Program-made: the position numbers and the translations under genes | In this document: in pieces, positions 1-6,560 of the stretch | Position numbering within the stretch: the stretch's first letter is position 1 | Layout: every line of letters begins with the position of its first letter | The notes under the pieces: generated by a model | What the model was told of the DNA's origin: nothing | Databases searched by the model: none | What the model saw: only the letters and a program-made list of their open reading frames with translations | Assembly (NCBI GenBank): GCA_913056475.1 | Contig: CAJXMS010000128.1 | Coordinates: 1 to 6,700, forward strand | DNA length: 6,700 bases | Origin: an uncultured Bacteroidota bacterium | Lineage (GTDB): Bacteria; Bacteroidota; Bacteroidia; Flavobacteriales; Schleiferiaceae | Direction of reading: 5' to 3'

Positions 1-1344
1 GTCTTGCCGCGCGGCTATAAGCGCCGCTTCGTTGCACACATTGGCGATATCGGCACCACTAAAGCCCGGGGTTTGCCGCGCCAGAAAGTCAAAATCAACT
101 TCGGGGTGCAGCTTTAGCGGGCGCAGGTGAACGTCAAAGATCTCCTTTCGCTCGTTGAGCTCGGGCAGGTCTACGCTTATTTGCCGGTCAAAGCGCCCGG
201 CCCGCAGGAGGGCTTTATCAAGGACGTCTGCCCGGTTAGTAGCGGCTATGACGATCACGTGTTCGTGCGTGGCAAAGCCGTCCATTTCGGTAAGGAGCTG
301 ATTAAGGGTATTTTCCCGTTCGTCGTTCCCCCCGGTAATATTGTTTTTGCCCCGGGACCGACCAATGGCATCGATCTCATCGATGAAGATGATGGAGGGG
401 GATTTTTCTTTGGCTTGCTTGAAAAGATCCCGCACCCGGGAAGCGCCTACACCCACAAACATTTCCACGAAATCAGAGCCGGAGAGGGAGTAAAAAGGCA
501 CTTTGGCTTCACCCGCCACCGCTTTAGCCAGAAGGGTTTTACCGGTACCCGGCGGTCCTACCAGCAGCGCACCTTTGGGAATTTTACCCCCCAGGCTCGT
601 GTATTTGTCCGGGTCTTTCAGGAAGGAGACCACCTCTTCTACTTCCTCCTTGGCACCTTCCAGGCCGGCTACGTCTTTAAAGCTTACTTTTACGTTGGTA
701 TCTTTATCAAAGAGTTGGGCTTTTGACTTTCCAATATTGAAGAGCTGCCCACCCGGGCCGCCCCCGCCGCCACTCATCCGGCGCATGATAAAAATCCAAA
801 TACCGATAATAAGGAGAAAGGGGAAAATCCAGGCGATAATTTCGCCCCAGTAGTCCTTGCGCTCCTCGTGGCTGGCTATCATGCGTTGATCGGCCAGCTC
901 CGGATGTTCTTCGTAGAAGCGGTCCAGATTGTTCTGGTAGGCCTGGTAAGGCATTTCAAAGGCGTAGTGTGGCCCTTGATTGAGCCCATCTCCCAGGCCG
1001 CTGTTGCGCACTTCTTCGTAGCGCTCCTTATTCTTGAGGGCTTCTTTCTTAATGAAGACCAGTACCCGCTTTTCGTTGATGATTTTCACCTCAGCCACAT
1101 CCTGGTCTTCCAGCATTTGGGTGTAATCATCAAAAGTGGTGGGCTGAATATTGCCACTAAAGCTGCCTACCAGCTGAATACCAATGAAGATCAGGAAGAT
1201 GATGGCATAGATCCAGTAGAAGTTAAATTTCTTCTTGTTATTGCCGTCTCCCTCGGGGTCCTTGCCTTGCTTGCCACCCTGGTTGTTCTTAGAGAACTGT
1301 TCTTTCAGCTTTGAGAGCTGCTTCTTATCCTTATTGTTTTCCAT
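1..1344 (-). CDS. ftsH: ATP-dependent zinc metalloprotease FtsH, 3' end cut by window edge
   Basis: Membrane-anchored AAA+ protease that extracts and degrades misfolded membrane proteins and short-lived regulators. Translating the minus strand from the ATG at 1344 gives 448 codons open to the window edge. The N-terminus is a Lys/Asn/Gly-rich cytoplasmic tail (residues 1-40). Next come TM1 (about 41-62), an extracytoplasmic segment of about 105 residues, TM2 (about 168-187) and a Gly-rich linker (191-199). The AAA+ module follows: Walker A GPPGTGKT (263-270), pore-loop F296-V-G in MFVGVG, Walker B IIFIDEIDAIG (318-328), and the second region of homology with arginine fingers in RAGRFDR (381-387). 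The sequence stops in the small AAA lid (ADIANVCNEAA), so the zinc-binding HEXXH peptidase domain must lie left of the window. The start lies 18 bp after the rsfS stop, implying co-transcription. Family assignment is secure; integrity of the missing third cannot be judged. Confidence 0.97.
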   Translation of the reverse strand, partial: MENNKDKKQLSKLKEQFSKNNQGGKQGKDPEGDGNNKKKFNFYWIYAIIFLIFIGIQLVGSFSGNIQPTTFDDYTQMLEDQDVAEVKIINEKRVLVFIKKEALKNKERYEEVRNSGLGDGLNQGPHYAFEMPYQAYQNNLDRFYEEHPELADQRMIASHEERKDYWGEIIAWIFPFLLIIGIWIFIMRRMSGGGGGPGGQLFNIGKSKAQLFDKDTNVKVSFKDVAGLEGAKEEVEEVVSFLKDPDKYTSLGGKIPKGALLVGPPGTGKTLLAKAVAGEAKVPFYSLSGSDFVEMFVGVGASRVRDLFKQAKEKSPSIIFIDEIDAIGRSRGKNNITGGNDERENTLNQLLTEMDGFATHEHVIVIAATNRADVLDKALLRAGRFDRQISVDLPELNERKEIFDVHLRPLKLHPEVDFDFLARQTPGFSGADIANVCNEAALIAARQD

Positions 1345-1362
1345 TCTGATTTTTCTGGGTTC

Positions 1363-1725
1363 TTAGCCCGCTGCTATTTCGGTTATTTTGGCATCGCCCC
1401 ACAGGCCTTCCAGGTCATAAAATTCCCGGGTACTTCGCTGAAACACATGAGCTACGGTGTCTACATAATCTACCAGTACCCACTCAGCTAAATCTTGACC
1501 TTCTACGTGCCAGGGTTTTTCGCCGGTTTTTTGGCGCACTTTCTCTTCCACCGAGCTGGCAATGGCATCTACCTGTGTATTCGAATTGCCTTCGCAGATA
1601 ACGAAGTAGTCGCATACAGAGTTTTCAATATCGCTTAAATCAAGTACCGTTATTTTGTCGGCTTTGCGGTCGTCCATTCCTTCTATGATGGAATCAACCA
1701 AAGGAGAAAACTGGTGGTTTGCCAT
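1363..1725 (-). CDS. rsfS: Ribosomal silencing factor RsfS (iojap/DUF143 family)
   Basis: Small cytosolic factor that, in characterised family members, binds ribosomal protein uL14 on the 50S subunit and blocks joining with 30S, lowering translation in stationary phase or starvation. The 120-residue protein has the usual family length. It carries the diagnostic blocks: DYFVICEGNSNTQ (39-51), the WHVEG segment (72-76), WVLVDYVDTVAHVF (82-95) and the terminal YDLEGLWGDA (103-112). The ATG at 1725 is the natural start; only a weak purine stretch precedes it. It is the first gene of a minus-strand unit with ftsH 18 bp downstream, and biotin ligase diverges from it across 72 bp. From memory, a biotin ligase/rsfS/ftsH neighbourhood recurs in Bacteroidota, which supports both calls. 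A TAATTTTG element just upstream is a plausible promoter. Confidence 0.96.
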   Translation of the reverse strand: MANHQFSPLVDSIIEGMDDRKADKITVLDLSDIENSVCDYFVICEGNSNTQVDAIASSVEEKVRQKTGEKPWHVEGQDLAEWVLVDYVDTVAHVFQRSTREFYDLEGLWGDAKITEIAAG

Positions 1726-1746
1726 TAATTGCTCTTAAATTGGCCC

Positions 1747-1754
1747 CAAAATTA
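1747..1754 (-). promoter_or_regulatory. Candidate Bacteroidota -7 promoter element for rsfS-ftsH
   Basis: The minus strand reads TAATTTTG here, an exact match to the Bacteroidota TAnnTTTG -7 element. It sits 21 bp upstream of the rsfS ATG, so transcription would begin about 15 nt before the start codon. No clear TTG-type -33 element is visible at the expected distance in the adjoining GC-rich stretch, so this is a one-box match in a short gap. Confidence 0.4.
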
Positions 1755-1797
1755 AGCATTGTGCCTATCCTGTGGGCGCTTCTTATTGATAGGGTCT

Positions 1798-2559
1798 ATG
1801 AGTCAGTTAATCATCGGATCGGCTGTTTTACGGTGTAAGGAGCTTAACAGCACCAATGAGCAGCTGCGTGGCCTCTTACGGGAAAGCATATTACCGGAGG
1901 GATATGCCGTCACCTCCACATATCAAAGACTGGGCCGTGGACAGCCGGGGACGAGCTGGGAAGCGGCAGCGGGCCAAAACCTCCTGGTGAGCGTCTTTTT
2001 AAGGCCGCGCTTCCTCACCCCCGGGCAGAGTTTTTTCTTGAATATGTCAGTTTGTCTGGCCGTGCACGACTGCCTGACGTCCTACGGCCTGGCGGTGTGG
2101 CCCAAATGGCCCAATGACCTGTGGGACCAACAAGGGCGAAAATTCGCTGGTATCCTCATCGAAAACCAAGTGCAGGGTGTTCGCATCGAGTCTTCCATTA
2201 TAGGACTGGGATTGAACGTAAACCAAGCTCAATTCGATGCGCCGCAGGCCTATTCGATGGCCCGGGCGCTTGGAAAGGAGTTGCCCTTAAGTGAGGTGGA
2301 AGCTCGGTACTATCAATGCCTGGATTCCCGCTACCGGAGCCTCCAGGTGCCCGGCCAGTGGGCGGCCCTGAAGGAAGAATATCTGGCCAAGCTTTATGCC
2401 TATCAAAACCCGGTACCTGCCGCGGATAAAAGCCGCCGGGGCCATTTTCGCATCACGGGAGTGGCCGACAATGGGCGCCTTCAAGGCATTTGGGAAGATG
2501 GAAAGCAGGCCACCTATGCCTTTAAAGAGATCCGTTTCCTTCGGCCTACTGAATTATAG
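1798..2559 (+). CDS. birA: Biotin--[acetyl-CoA-carboxylase] ligase, monofunctional (no DNA-binding domain)
   Basis: Cytosolic ligase that activates biotin with ATP to biotinyl-5'-AMP and transfers it to the carrier lysine of biotin-dependent carboxylases. The 253-residue product contains the class signature: an STN motif near the N-terminus (18-20), the adenylate-binding loop GRGQPG followed by TSW (46-54), GQNLLVSVFLRP (59-70), KWPNDLW (103-109) with the catalytic-site lysine, KFAGILIEN (115-123), and a small C-terminal domain. There is no N-terminal helix-turn-helix, so it should not act as a biotin-operon repressor, unlike E. coli BirA. I chose the ATG at 1798 over an in-frame TTG at 1759, because homology begins only after the ATG and the 13 extra residues resemble nothing in the family. 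The gene diverges from rsfS. Its TAG stop overlaps the convergent threonine aldolase by 6 bp. The loop differs from the E. coli GRGRRG sequence. Confidence 0.93.
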   Translation: MSQLIIGSAVLRCKELNSTNEQLRGLLRESILPEGYAVTSTYQRLGRGQPGTSWEAAAGQNLLVSVFLRPRFLTPGQSFFLNMSVCLAVHDCLTSYGLAVWPKWPNDLWDQQGRKFAGILIENQVQGVRIESSIIGLGLNVNQAQFDAPQAYSMARALGKELPLSEVEARYYQCLDSRYRSLQVPGQWAALKEEYLAKLYAYQNPVPAADKSRRGHFRITGVADNGRLQGIWEDGKQATYAFKEIRFLRPTEL

Positions 2560-3570
2560 CTTCTGGAGGACCTGGCACACCTGGTCAATATCGGCTTTCG
2601 ATACATCCAGATGGGTCACAAAACGAAGCTTGCCCTGGCCCATCTGGGTATGCAGGATTTGCGCTTCGCGCAAATGAGCGCTAAAGGCGGCGGCTTCTTT
2701 ATCGGCTTTAAGGTAAAAGATCACGATGTTGGTCTCCACGGGTTCTACCCGCGCTACCCAGTTGCAAGTTTCCAGGGCCTGGCGCAGCTGTTGGGCTTTT
2801 TCATGATCTTCCCGAAGGCGTTCGCGGTGATTTTCCAGGGCATACTGCGCGGCGGCGGCCAGCATCCCGGCCTGGCGCATACCGCCGCCAAAGCGCTTGC
2901 GTACGCGCCGTGCTTCCCGGATAAAGCCTTTGCTGCCCAGCAACAAGGAACCCACGGGAGCTCCCAGGCCTTTGCTAAGGCACAGCGATATGGAATCGAA
3001 GAGGTGGCCGTAGGCTATGGGGTCCTGATTTTTGGCAATGAGGGCGTTCCAGAGCCGGGCGCCGTCCAGGTGAAAGGCCAGGCCGTGCGCCTGACAAACG
3101 TCCTGAATGGCCGCCAGATCGGCCATTTCGTAGCAAGCGCCGCCGCCTTTATTGGTGGTATTTTCCGCCACTACCAGGCGGGAGGGCGCCGCGTGGATGT
3201 CTTCCGGATTTTGGATGGCAGCGGCTACCGGATCGGCTTTCATTTGGCCCTGGGGGCCGGATACCGTGCGCCCCTGGCAGCCGCTGTGGAAGGCGGCGCC
3301 GCCGCCTTCGTAGTTGAGAATATGGGATAGTTCGTGGGCGATGATCTCCTGCCCGGGCTGGGTGTGCACCTTGAGCGCTATCTGATTGGTCATGGTGCCG
3401 CTGGGGCAGTAGAGCGCTGCCTCCATGCCAAAAAGGGCGGCGCCGTAGTTTTCCAGGGCGTTGATGCTGGGGTCTTCGGCAAAAACGTCGTCGCCCACGG
3501 GGGCTTCCATCATGGCTTGCCGCATGGGGGGAGTGGGACGGGTTACGGTATCGCTTCTGAGATCTATCAT
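2554..3570 (-). CDS. ltaE: Low-specificity L-threonine aldolase (PLP-dependent)
   Basis: Fold-type I PLP enzyme that cleaves L-threonine/L-allo-threonine to glycine and acetaldehyde, or runs in reverse to make beta-hydroxy amino acids. The 338-residue length is typical. Seen in the sequence: N-terminal IDLRSDTVTRPT (2-13); GDDVFAEDPS (26-35); the phosphate-binding CPSGTMTNQIA region (55-65); H83 in ELSHI, which stacks on the PLP ring in the family; HLDGARLWNA (167-176), where D169 pairs with the pyridine nitrogen; the Schiff-base lysine K200 in LSKGLGAPVGS; and GGGMRQAG (228-235). The usual ENTHN block reads ENTTN (136-140). The ATG at 3570 lies 4 bp after the stop of the upstream membrane-protein gene, so the two are likely translationally coupled. 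It is the last gene of the minus-strand operon, and its TAA overlaps the end of birA. Substrate stereospecificity cannot be read from the sequence. Confidence 0.95.
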   Translation of the reverse strand: MIDLRSDTVTRPTPPMRQAMMEAPVGDDVFAEDPSINALENYGAALFGMEAALYCPSGTMTNQIALKVHTQPGQEIIAHELSHILNYEGGGAAFHSGCQGRTVSGPQGQMKADPVAAAIQNPEDIHAAPSRLVVAENTTNKGGGACYEMADLAAIQDVCQAHGLAFHLDGARLWNALIAKNQDPIAYGHLFDSISLCLSKGLGAPVGSLLLGSKGFIREARRVRKRFGGGMRQAGMLAAAAQYALENHRERLREDHEKAQQLRQALETCNWVARVEPVETNIVIFYLKADKEAAAFSAHLREAQILHTQMGQGKLRFVTHLDVSKADIDQVCQVLQKL

Positions 3571-3574
3571 AGCA

Positions 3575-4351
3575 TCAGCTTAGGGGGTCTTTATTTTTAA
3601 GGTAGCCGCGGACCAGGGTAAAAAGGAGGAGGAACCCGGCCAGGAAGAAGCTCATCCGGCTCACAAATAGGTCCGCCTTACGGGCTTCCGGGGGTAAAAT
3701 TCCTTTGGCCGAAGGCCCCTCCAAAGCACCTGCTGCGGGCACTCCGCTGCTGAGCCACAGGGGGAGGATTATGAGGAGGCCGGCCACCAGCAAAAGCTGG
3801 CCGGTGAGGGGCTTCCACTGGCGGTGGTTGCGGAAGCCGGAAAGGATCAGGAACAGCAGGATATTGACAATCCAGAGCCAGGCCGTGACGCTAAGGAGGC
3901 CCAGGAGGGACAGGTGCTTGCCGAAAGGTAAAAAGCCGGTAAAGGCAGCGCCCAGGGAAGGGAGTTGTTCCGCAAAACCCTGGTACCAGGGCAGGGCCAT
4001 AGCACTGAGCCACAGGAAGGGCAGGGCGATATAACCGCGCTGCGCCCCCAGGTAATGGTGAATGAAGTGAAAACCGCTAAGCCCCAACCAGAGCAGGGCG
4101 CCCAGCTTAAAGGTACTGGCGGTGGGCCCGCCCCAGCTAAGGCTGACCAGCAGGGGCCAGCCCAGGCCTACCAGCAGGCTGCTGAGGAGCCATACGCCCG
4201 TTTGGGGCAGCAGTGCCGTAGGGAGCTGATAGCGATGCGCCCAGAGCAGGGGCAGGAAGGCGATGAGAAGTACCGGGGTAAGCGCTGGCAACCACCAGGG
4301 AAGCACCAGCAGCACGAGGCTGGCCAAAGCCAGCGGCAGGGCAATGCGCAT
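3575..4351 (-). CDS. Polytopic inner-membrane protein of unknown function
   Basis: I do not recognise this 258-residue protein. It is strongly hydrophobic, with roughly seven or eight membrane segments (about 5-20, 22-38, 51-71, 83-98, 105-121, 145-172, 183-201 and 232-249). The loop near 203-227 is polar and rich in Pro/Gly/Ala, and the tail is basic (YLKNKDPLS). A histidine cluster, FHFIHHYLG (94-102), lies at the end of a predicted helix and is the only obvious candidate metal- or haem-binding or active-site element. Its ATG directly follows the TAA of the PorV2-like gene with no intervening base, and ltaE starts 4 bp after its stop, so all three are almost certainly one transcript. The frame is open across a long stretch with a consistent operon position, so it is real. 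Function could relate to envelope biogenesis or the neighbouring secretion barrel, but that is inference from position only. Confidence 0.85.
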   Translation of the reverse strand: MRIALPLALASLVLLVLPWWLPALTPVLLIAFLPLLWAHRYQLPTALLPQTGVWLLSSLLVGLGWPLLVSLSWGGPTASTFKLGALLWLGLSGFHFIHHYLGAQRGYIALPFLWLSAMALPWYQGFAEQLPSLGAAFTGFLPFGKHLSLLGLLSVTAWLWIVNILLFLILSGFRNHRQWKPLTGQLLLVAGLLIILPLWLSSGVPAAGALEGPSAKGILPPEARKADLFVSRMSFFLAGFLLLFTLVRGYLKNKDPLS

Positions 4352-5437
4352 TTAGGAGTCTTTGAATTCCGCGAAATTAAATTTCAGCGAAAATACATTG
4401 GAGTAGAAAGCGCCCGAAGCGCCCGCGATATCGGTAAGGGCATAATCTATCTGGAAGCCCCGGTAGCGGAAGCCCAGCCCCAGATTGGGCTGCAGGGTGA
4501 TGTACTCGGCACCGGAAAAGCGCTGAAGCCGCTTAAACTGCCCGGCGCCCAGGCGTAAAAATATGAAGCGGCGAAAGTCCAGTTCGACGCCCAGGTTGGG
4601 CGACATATTAAAAACCTCACTGCTCACCAGGGTATTGGTGCGGCCGCCGAAGCTGAAGTCCAGGTTCATCTCGGTGTGGAGCCCGTAATCAGGGCCCAGC
4701 GAAAAAGAGCGCCCCAGGCCCAGGAGCAGCCGGGGCAGGGTAAGTTCCAGGTTTTCGGTGGGCAGTTCATTGCCCGTATCGTCAAAGACATCCGCCAGCT
4801 GGCTTTCGTCTATGCTCCAGGCATTAAAGGTGGTGGTGGCATCGCGGAGCAGGGCGCCCATTTGCCAGGGCCCCCGGCGGTATTGGGCGCCCAGGTCAAA
4901 ACCGAAGCCTACTGCATTGGCAAATTTGCCGATTTGGCGGTACACGATCTTAAGATTGCCCCCGTAGCGCAGCCCGGGAATTCCAGGGGCCTTCCGGGCG
5001 TAAGAGGCCAGCAGGGCATAGTCCGCCGCGGAAAAACGGGTAATCCGGTCGTAATCTACCTCTCCTTGTTCGTTGATAAGCTGGGTGGTGTTAAGGATAT
5101 CGTCTACCCCGAAGCGGATCAGGGAAACGCCCACGGCCCCCTTATCAGCGGGCAATGGCTGGGCATAGGAAAGGTAATCGTACTGGGCGATGCTGGCAAA
5201 GTAAGAAGCGTGCATAGCGGCGGCTTCCCAGCTTTCCAGGCCGGCCAGGCCGGCGGGGTTCCAGTAGCCGGCGTTCACATCGTTTGTAGAGGCTACCACG
5301 GCCTGGCTCATGGCCATGGCGCGGGCATCTACCCCTATTTCCAAAAAGGCATTGGAATATTTGCGGGCCTGGCTCCAGATAAGGCCCGGCATGGCCAGGA
5401 GGAGCGCTAGAAGAAGTGCTTTTTTCAAAAGGGGCAA
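4352..5437 (-). CDS. PorV/PorQ-family outer-membrane beta-barrel protein (PorV2-like, putative T9SS component)
   Basis: Predicted FadL-like outer-membrane barrel. PorV shuttles T9SS cargo from the SprA/Sov translocon to the attachment complex; PorV2-type paralogues are only putatively linked to T9SS. A Lys-Lys plus Leu/Ala-rich signal peptide (about residues 4-24) ends near WSQA. The mature start carries the family block GVDARAMAMSQAVVAS (35-50) and AGYWNPAGLAGL (56-67). Alternating aromatic/glycine strands follow, and the protein ends in an aromatic-rich closing strand (FSLKFNFAEF). The 361-residue length fits the family. The start is non-ATG: an in-frame TAA immediately precedes the TTG at 5437, and a second TTG at 5428 would give the cleaner signal peptide beginning MKKALLL; no ATG is usable. 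It is the first gene of a three-gene operon. It resembles PorV-type N-termini more than PorQ, but the subfamily needs a profile search. Confidence 0.85.
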   Translation of the reverse strand: MPLLKKALLLALLLAMPGLIWSQARKYSNAFLEIGVDARAMAMSQAVVASTNDVNAGYWNPAGLAGLESWEAAAMHASYFASIAQYDYLSYAQPLPADKGAVGVSLIRFGVDDILNTTQLINEQGEVDYDRITRFSAADYALLASYARKAPGIPGLRYGGNLKIVYRQIGKFANAVGFGFDLGAQYRRGPWQMGALLRDATTTFNAWSIDESQLADVFDDTGNELPTENLELTLPRLLLGLGRSFSLGPDYGLHTEMNLDFSFGGRTNTLVSSEVFNMSPNLGVELDFRRFIFLRLGAGQFKRLQRFSGAEYITLQPNLGLGFRYRGFQIDYALTDIAGASGAFYSNVFSLKFNFAEFKDS

Positions 5438-5477
5438 TTATTTTTATGGAAGGGACCGGTATCCCCGGGGGAAAGCG

Positions 5478-5485
5478 CAAAATAA
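5478..5485 (-). promoter_or_regulatory. Candidate -7 promoter element for the PorV2-like operon
   Basis: The minus strand reads TTATTTTG, one mismatch from TAnnTTTG, about 41 bp upstream of the TTG at 5437. A T-rich GTTTT lies 19 bp further upstream, in the place of a -33 box. This is the best match in the divergent gap on this strand, but it is weak evidence. Confidence 0.25.
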
Positions 5486-5522
5486 GGCAATCCCGTTCAG
5501 AGCTAAAACATGAGAATTGCCG

Positions 5523-5530
5523 TATTATTG
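5523..5530 (+). promoter_or_regulatory. Candidate -7 promoter element for pssA-purS
   Basis: The plus strand reads TATTATTG, one mismatch from TAnnTTTG, 19 bp before the pssA ATG. No convincing -33 TTG is present at the expected spacing. It would imply a very short leader. It is listed because some promoter must lie in this divergent gap. Confidence 0.22.
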
Positions 5531-5536
5531 CCCCAA

Positions 5537-5542
5537 AGAAGG
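5537..5542 (+). promoter_or_regulatory. Purine-rich ribosome binding site supporting the pssA start at 5550
   Basis: AGAAGG lies 7 bp before the ATG at 5550. It supports that start over the in-frame ATG at 5517, which would add 11 residues absent from the family. Bacteroidota often lack strong Shine-Dalgarno sequences, so it is supportive only. Confidence 0.4.
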
Positions 5543-5549
5543 CATTTTA

Positions 5550-6257
5550 ATGAAATCTGCGCTGCCCAACTTACTTACCCTTCTCAATCTTGCCTGCGGA
5601 ATTTTGGCGCTGCTGGCCTTACAAGATCAGCAGTTTTGGCTGGCCGCCGGGCTGGTGGGCGGTTCGCTGGCGGCCGATTTTCTGGACGGCTTCGTAGCGC
5701 GTCTTCTGGGCGTTCATTCCGAGGTAGGCCTGCAGCTCGATTCCCTGGCCGATGTGGTGAGCTTTGGCGTAGTGCCGGGCTTTTTTCTCTGGGAGCTTTT
5801 TCAGCAGGCCCGGCTGGGCAGCGAGCCCATTCCGGCCTTTTTGCCCTATCTTTCCTTTTTAGTCCCCCTTTTTGCCGCCCTTCGTTTGGCCCGTTTCAAT
5901 GTGGACACCCGCCAGCAGGAACACTTTCTGGGCCTGCCCACGCCGGCCCTCACCCTTTTTATTTTCAGCGCCGGCTTATGGGGGCTTACGACCGATGCCA
6001 CCGGTGTGGAGGCCTTTTTGCTCCACCCCATGTGGCTCACGGTACTCACCCTGGGGGGCGCTTTTTTGCTGGTGGTGGAGTGGCCGCTGCTTTCCTTTAA
6101 AGTGAAGGAATGGACCTGGCGGGCCAATCGGGCCCGGCTCATCCTCCTGGCCGGCGTAGCCCTGCTCTTGCTGCTGCTGCGCTGGCGCGCTTTGGCCTTT
6201 GTTATACCTTTGTACTTGCTGGTGAGCGCCATTTTTCGCCCCCGCGACCCCCGTTAA
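5550..6257 (+). CDS. pssA: CDP-diacylglycerol--serine O-phosphatidyltransferase (phosphatidylserine synthase)
   Basis: Integral membrane enzyme joining CDP-diacylglycerol and L-serine to phosphatidylserine plus CMP, the precursor of phosphatidylethanolamine. With the start at 5550 the 235-residue protein opens MKSALPNLLTLLNLACG, the usual N-terminal signature of the short bacterial type II enzyme. The complete CDP-alcohol phosphatidyltransferase motif DGx2ARx8Gx3Dx3D is present (D46, G47, A50, R51, G60, D64, D68), with D43 just before it. Several hydrophobic helices follow (about 81-100, 105-123, 134-150, 160-180, 195-230), and the C-terminus is basic. The ALRLARFNVDTR segment (about 109-120) is typical of PssA rather than PgsA. 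purS follows 19 bp downstream, so both are probably in one transcript. The phosphatidylserine decarboxylase partner is not in the window. Confidence 0.93.
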   Translation: MKSALPNLLTLLNLACGILALLALQDQQFWLAAGLVGGSLAADFLDGFVARLLGVHSEVGLQLDSLADVVSFGVVPGFFLWELFQQARLGSEPIPAFLPYLSFLVPLFAALRLARFNVDTRQQEHFLGLPTPALTLFIFSAGLWGLTTDATGVEAFLLHPMWLTVLTLGGAFLLVVEWPLLSFKVKEWTWRANRARLILLAGVALLLLLLRWRALAFVIPLYLLVSAIFRPRDPR

Positions 6258-6276
6258 CTTTTAAAGCAACGCATCC

Positions 6277-6549
6277 ATGCATTTTACCGCCGAGATAGAC
6301 ATTATGCCCCACCGCGCCCTGCTCGATCCCCAGGGCAAAGCCGTAACCCACAGCATGGCTGGCATTGAGCTGCCGGAGATCACGGGCGTGCGCATCGGCA
6401 AGCATATCCAGCTTCAGGTAGAAGCCCCCGACGAGGCCACCGCCCGTCAAAAGGTAGACCAGGCCTGTCAAAAGTTGTTGGTCAATCCCATTACGGAAGG
6501 CTACACCTTTACCCTGAGCCGGCAGGAAGCGGCATCTGCGGCTCCCTAG
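6277..6549 (+). CDS. purS: Phosphoribosylformylglycinamidine synthase subunit PurS
   Basis: Small subunit of the three-part FGAM synthase (PurS-PurQ-PurL), the fourth step of de novo purine synthesis, in which PurS bridges the glutaminase PurQ to the synthetase PurL. The 90-residue length is about that of the family, with a few extra residues at the C-terminus. Seen: an opening beta-strand FTAEIDIMP (3-11), LDPQGKAV (16-23), ITGVRIGKHIQLQV (35-48), and the terminal LLVNPITEGY (67-76). The tail RQEAASAAP is not conserved. The ATG at 6277 starts the family homology, without a clear Shine-Dalgarno. It follows pssA by 19 bp, a pairing of unrelated pathways. Its presence implies that the genome uses the split PurL/PurQ form, not the single large PurL; neither gene is in the window. 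Confidence 0.93.
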   Translation: MHFTAEIDIMPHRALLDPQGKAVTHSMAGIELPEITGVRIGKHIQLQVEAPDEATARQKVDQACQKLLVNPITEGYTFTLSRQEAASAAP

Positions 6550-6560
6550 GGTCCTCTTCT

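Noticed and set aside
127..1314. Plus-strand open frames across 127-1314
   Set aside because: They are the complementary strand of ftsH, whose minus-strand translation carries all AAA+ motifs without interruption.
1759..1797. TTG-started 13-residue extension of biotin ligase
   Set aside because: The added residues have no family similarity, and an ATG at 1798 sits exactly where homologous proteins begin.
2611..3330. Long plus-strand open frame (239 codons) opposite threonine aldolase
   Set aside because: It is fully antisense to a gene with intact PLP-enzyme motifs. The translation is low-complexity Gly/Ala/Phe-rich with no recognisable domain; such frames are common opposite GC-rich coding sequence.
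4676..5410. Long plus-strand open frame (244 codons) opposite the PorV2-like gene
   Set aside because: Antisense to a gene with a signal peptide and family motifs; no domain, start context or homology visible.
5145..5480. Minus-strand 111-codon frame overlapping the PorV2-like gene start, as a possible frameshifted N-terminus
   Set aside because: It is Arg/Pro/Gly-rich with no signal peptide. The PorV2-like frame already has a complete signal peptide from its own TTG start, so no frameshift is needed.
5517..5549. ATG at 5517 as the pssA start
   Set aside because: It would add 11 residues ahead of the conserved MKSALPNLLTLLN start; the ATG at 5550 has a purine-rich RBS 7 bp upstream.
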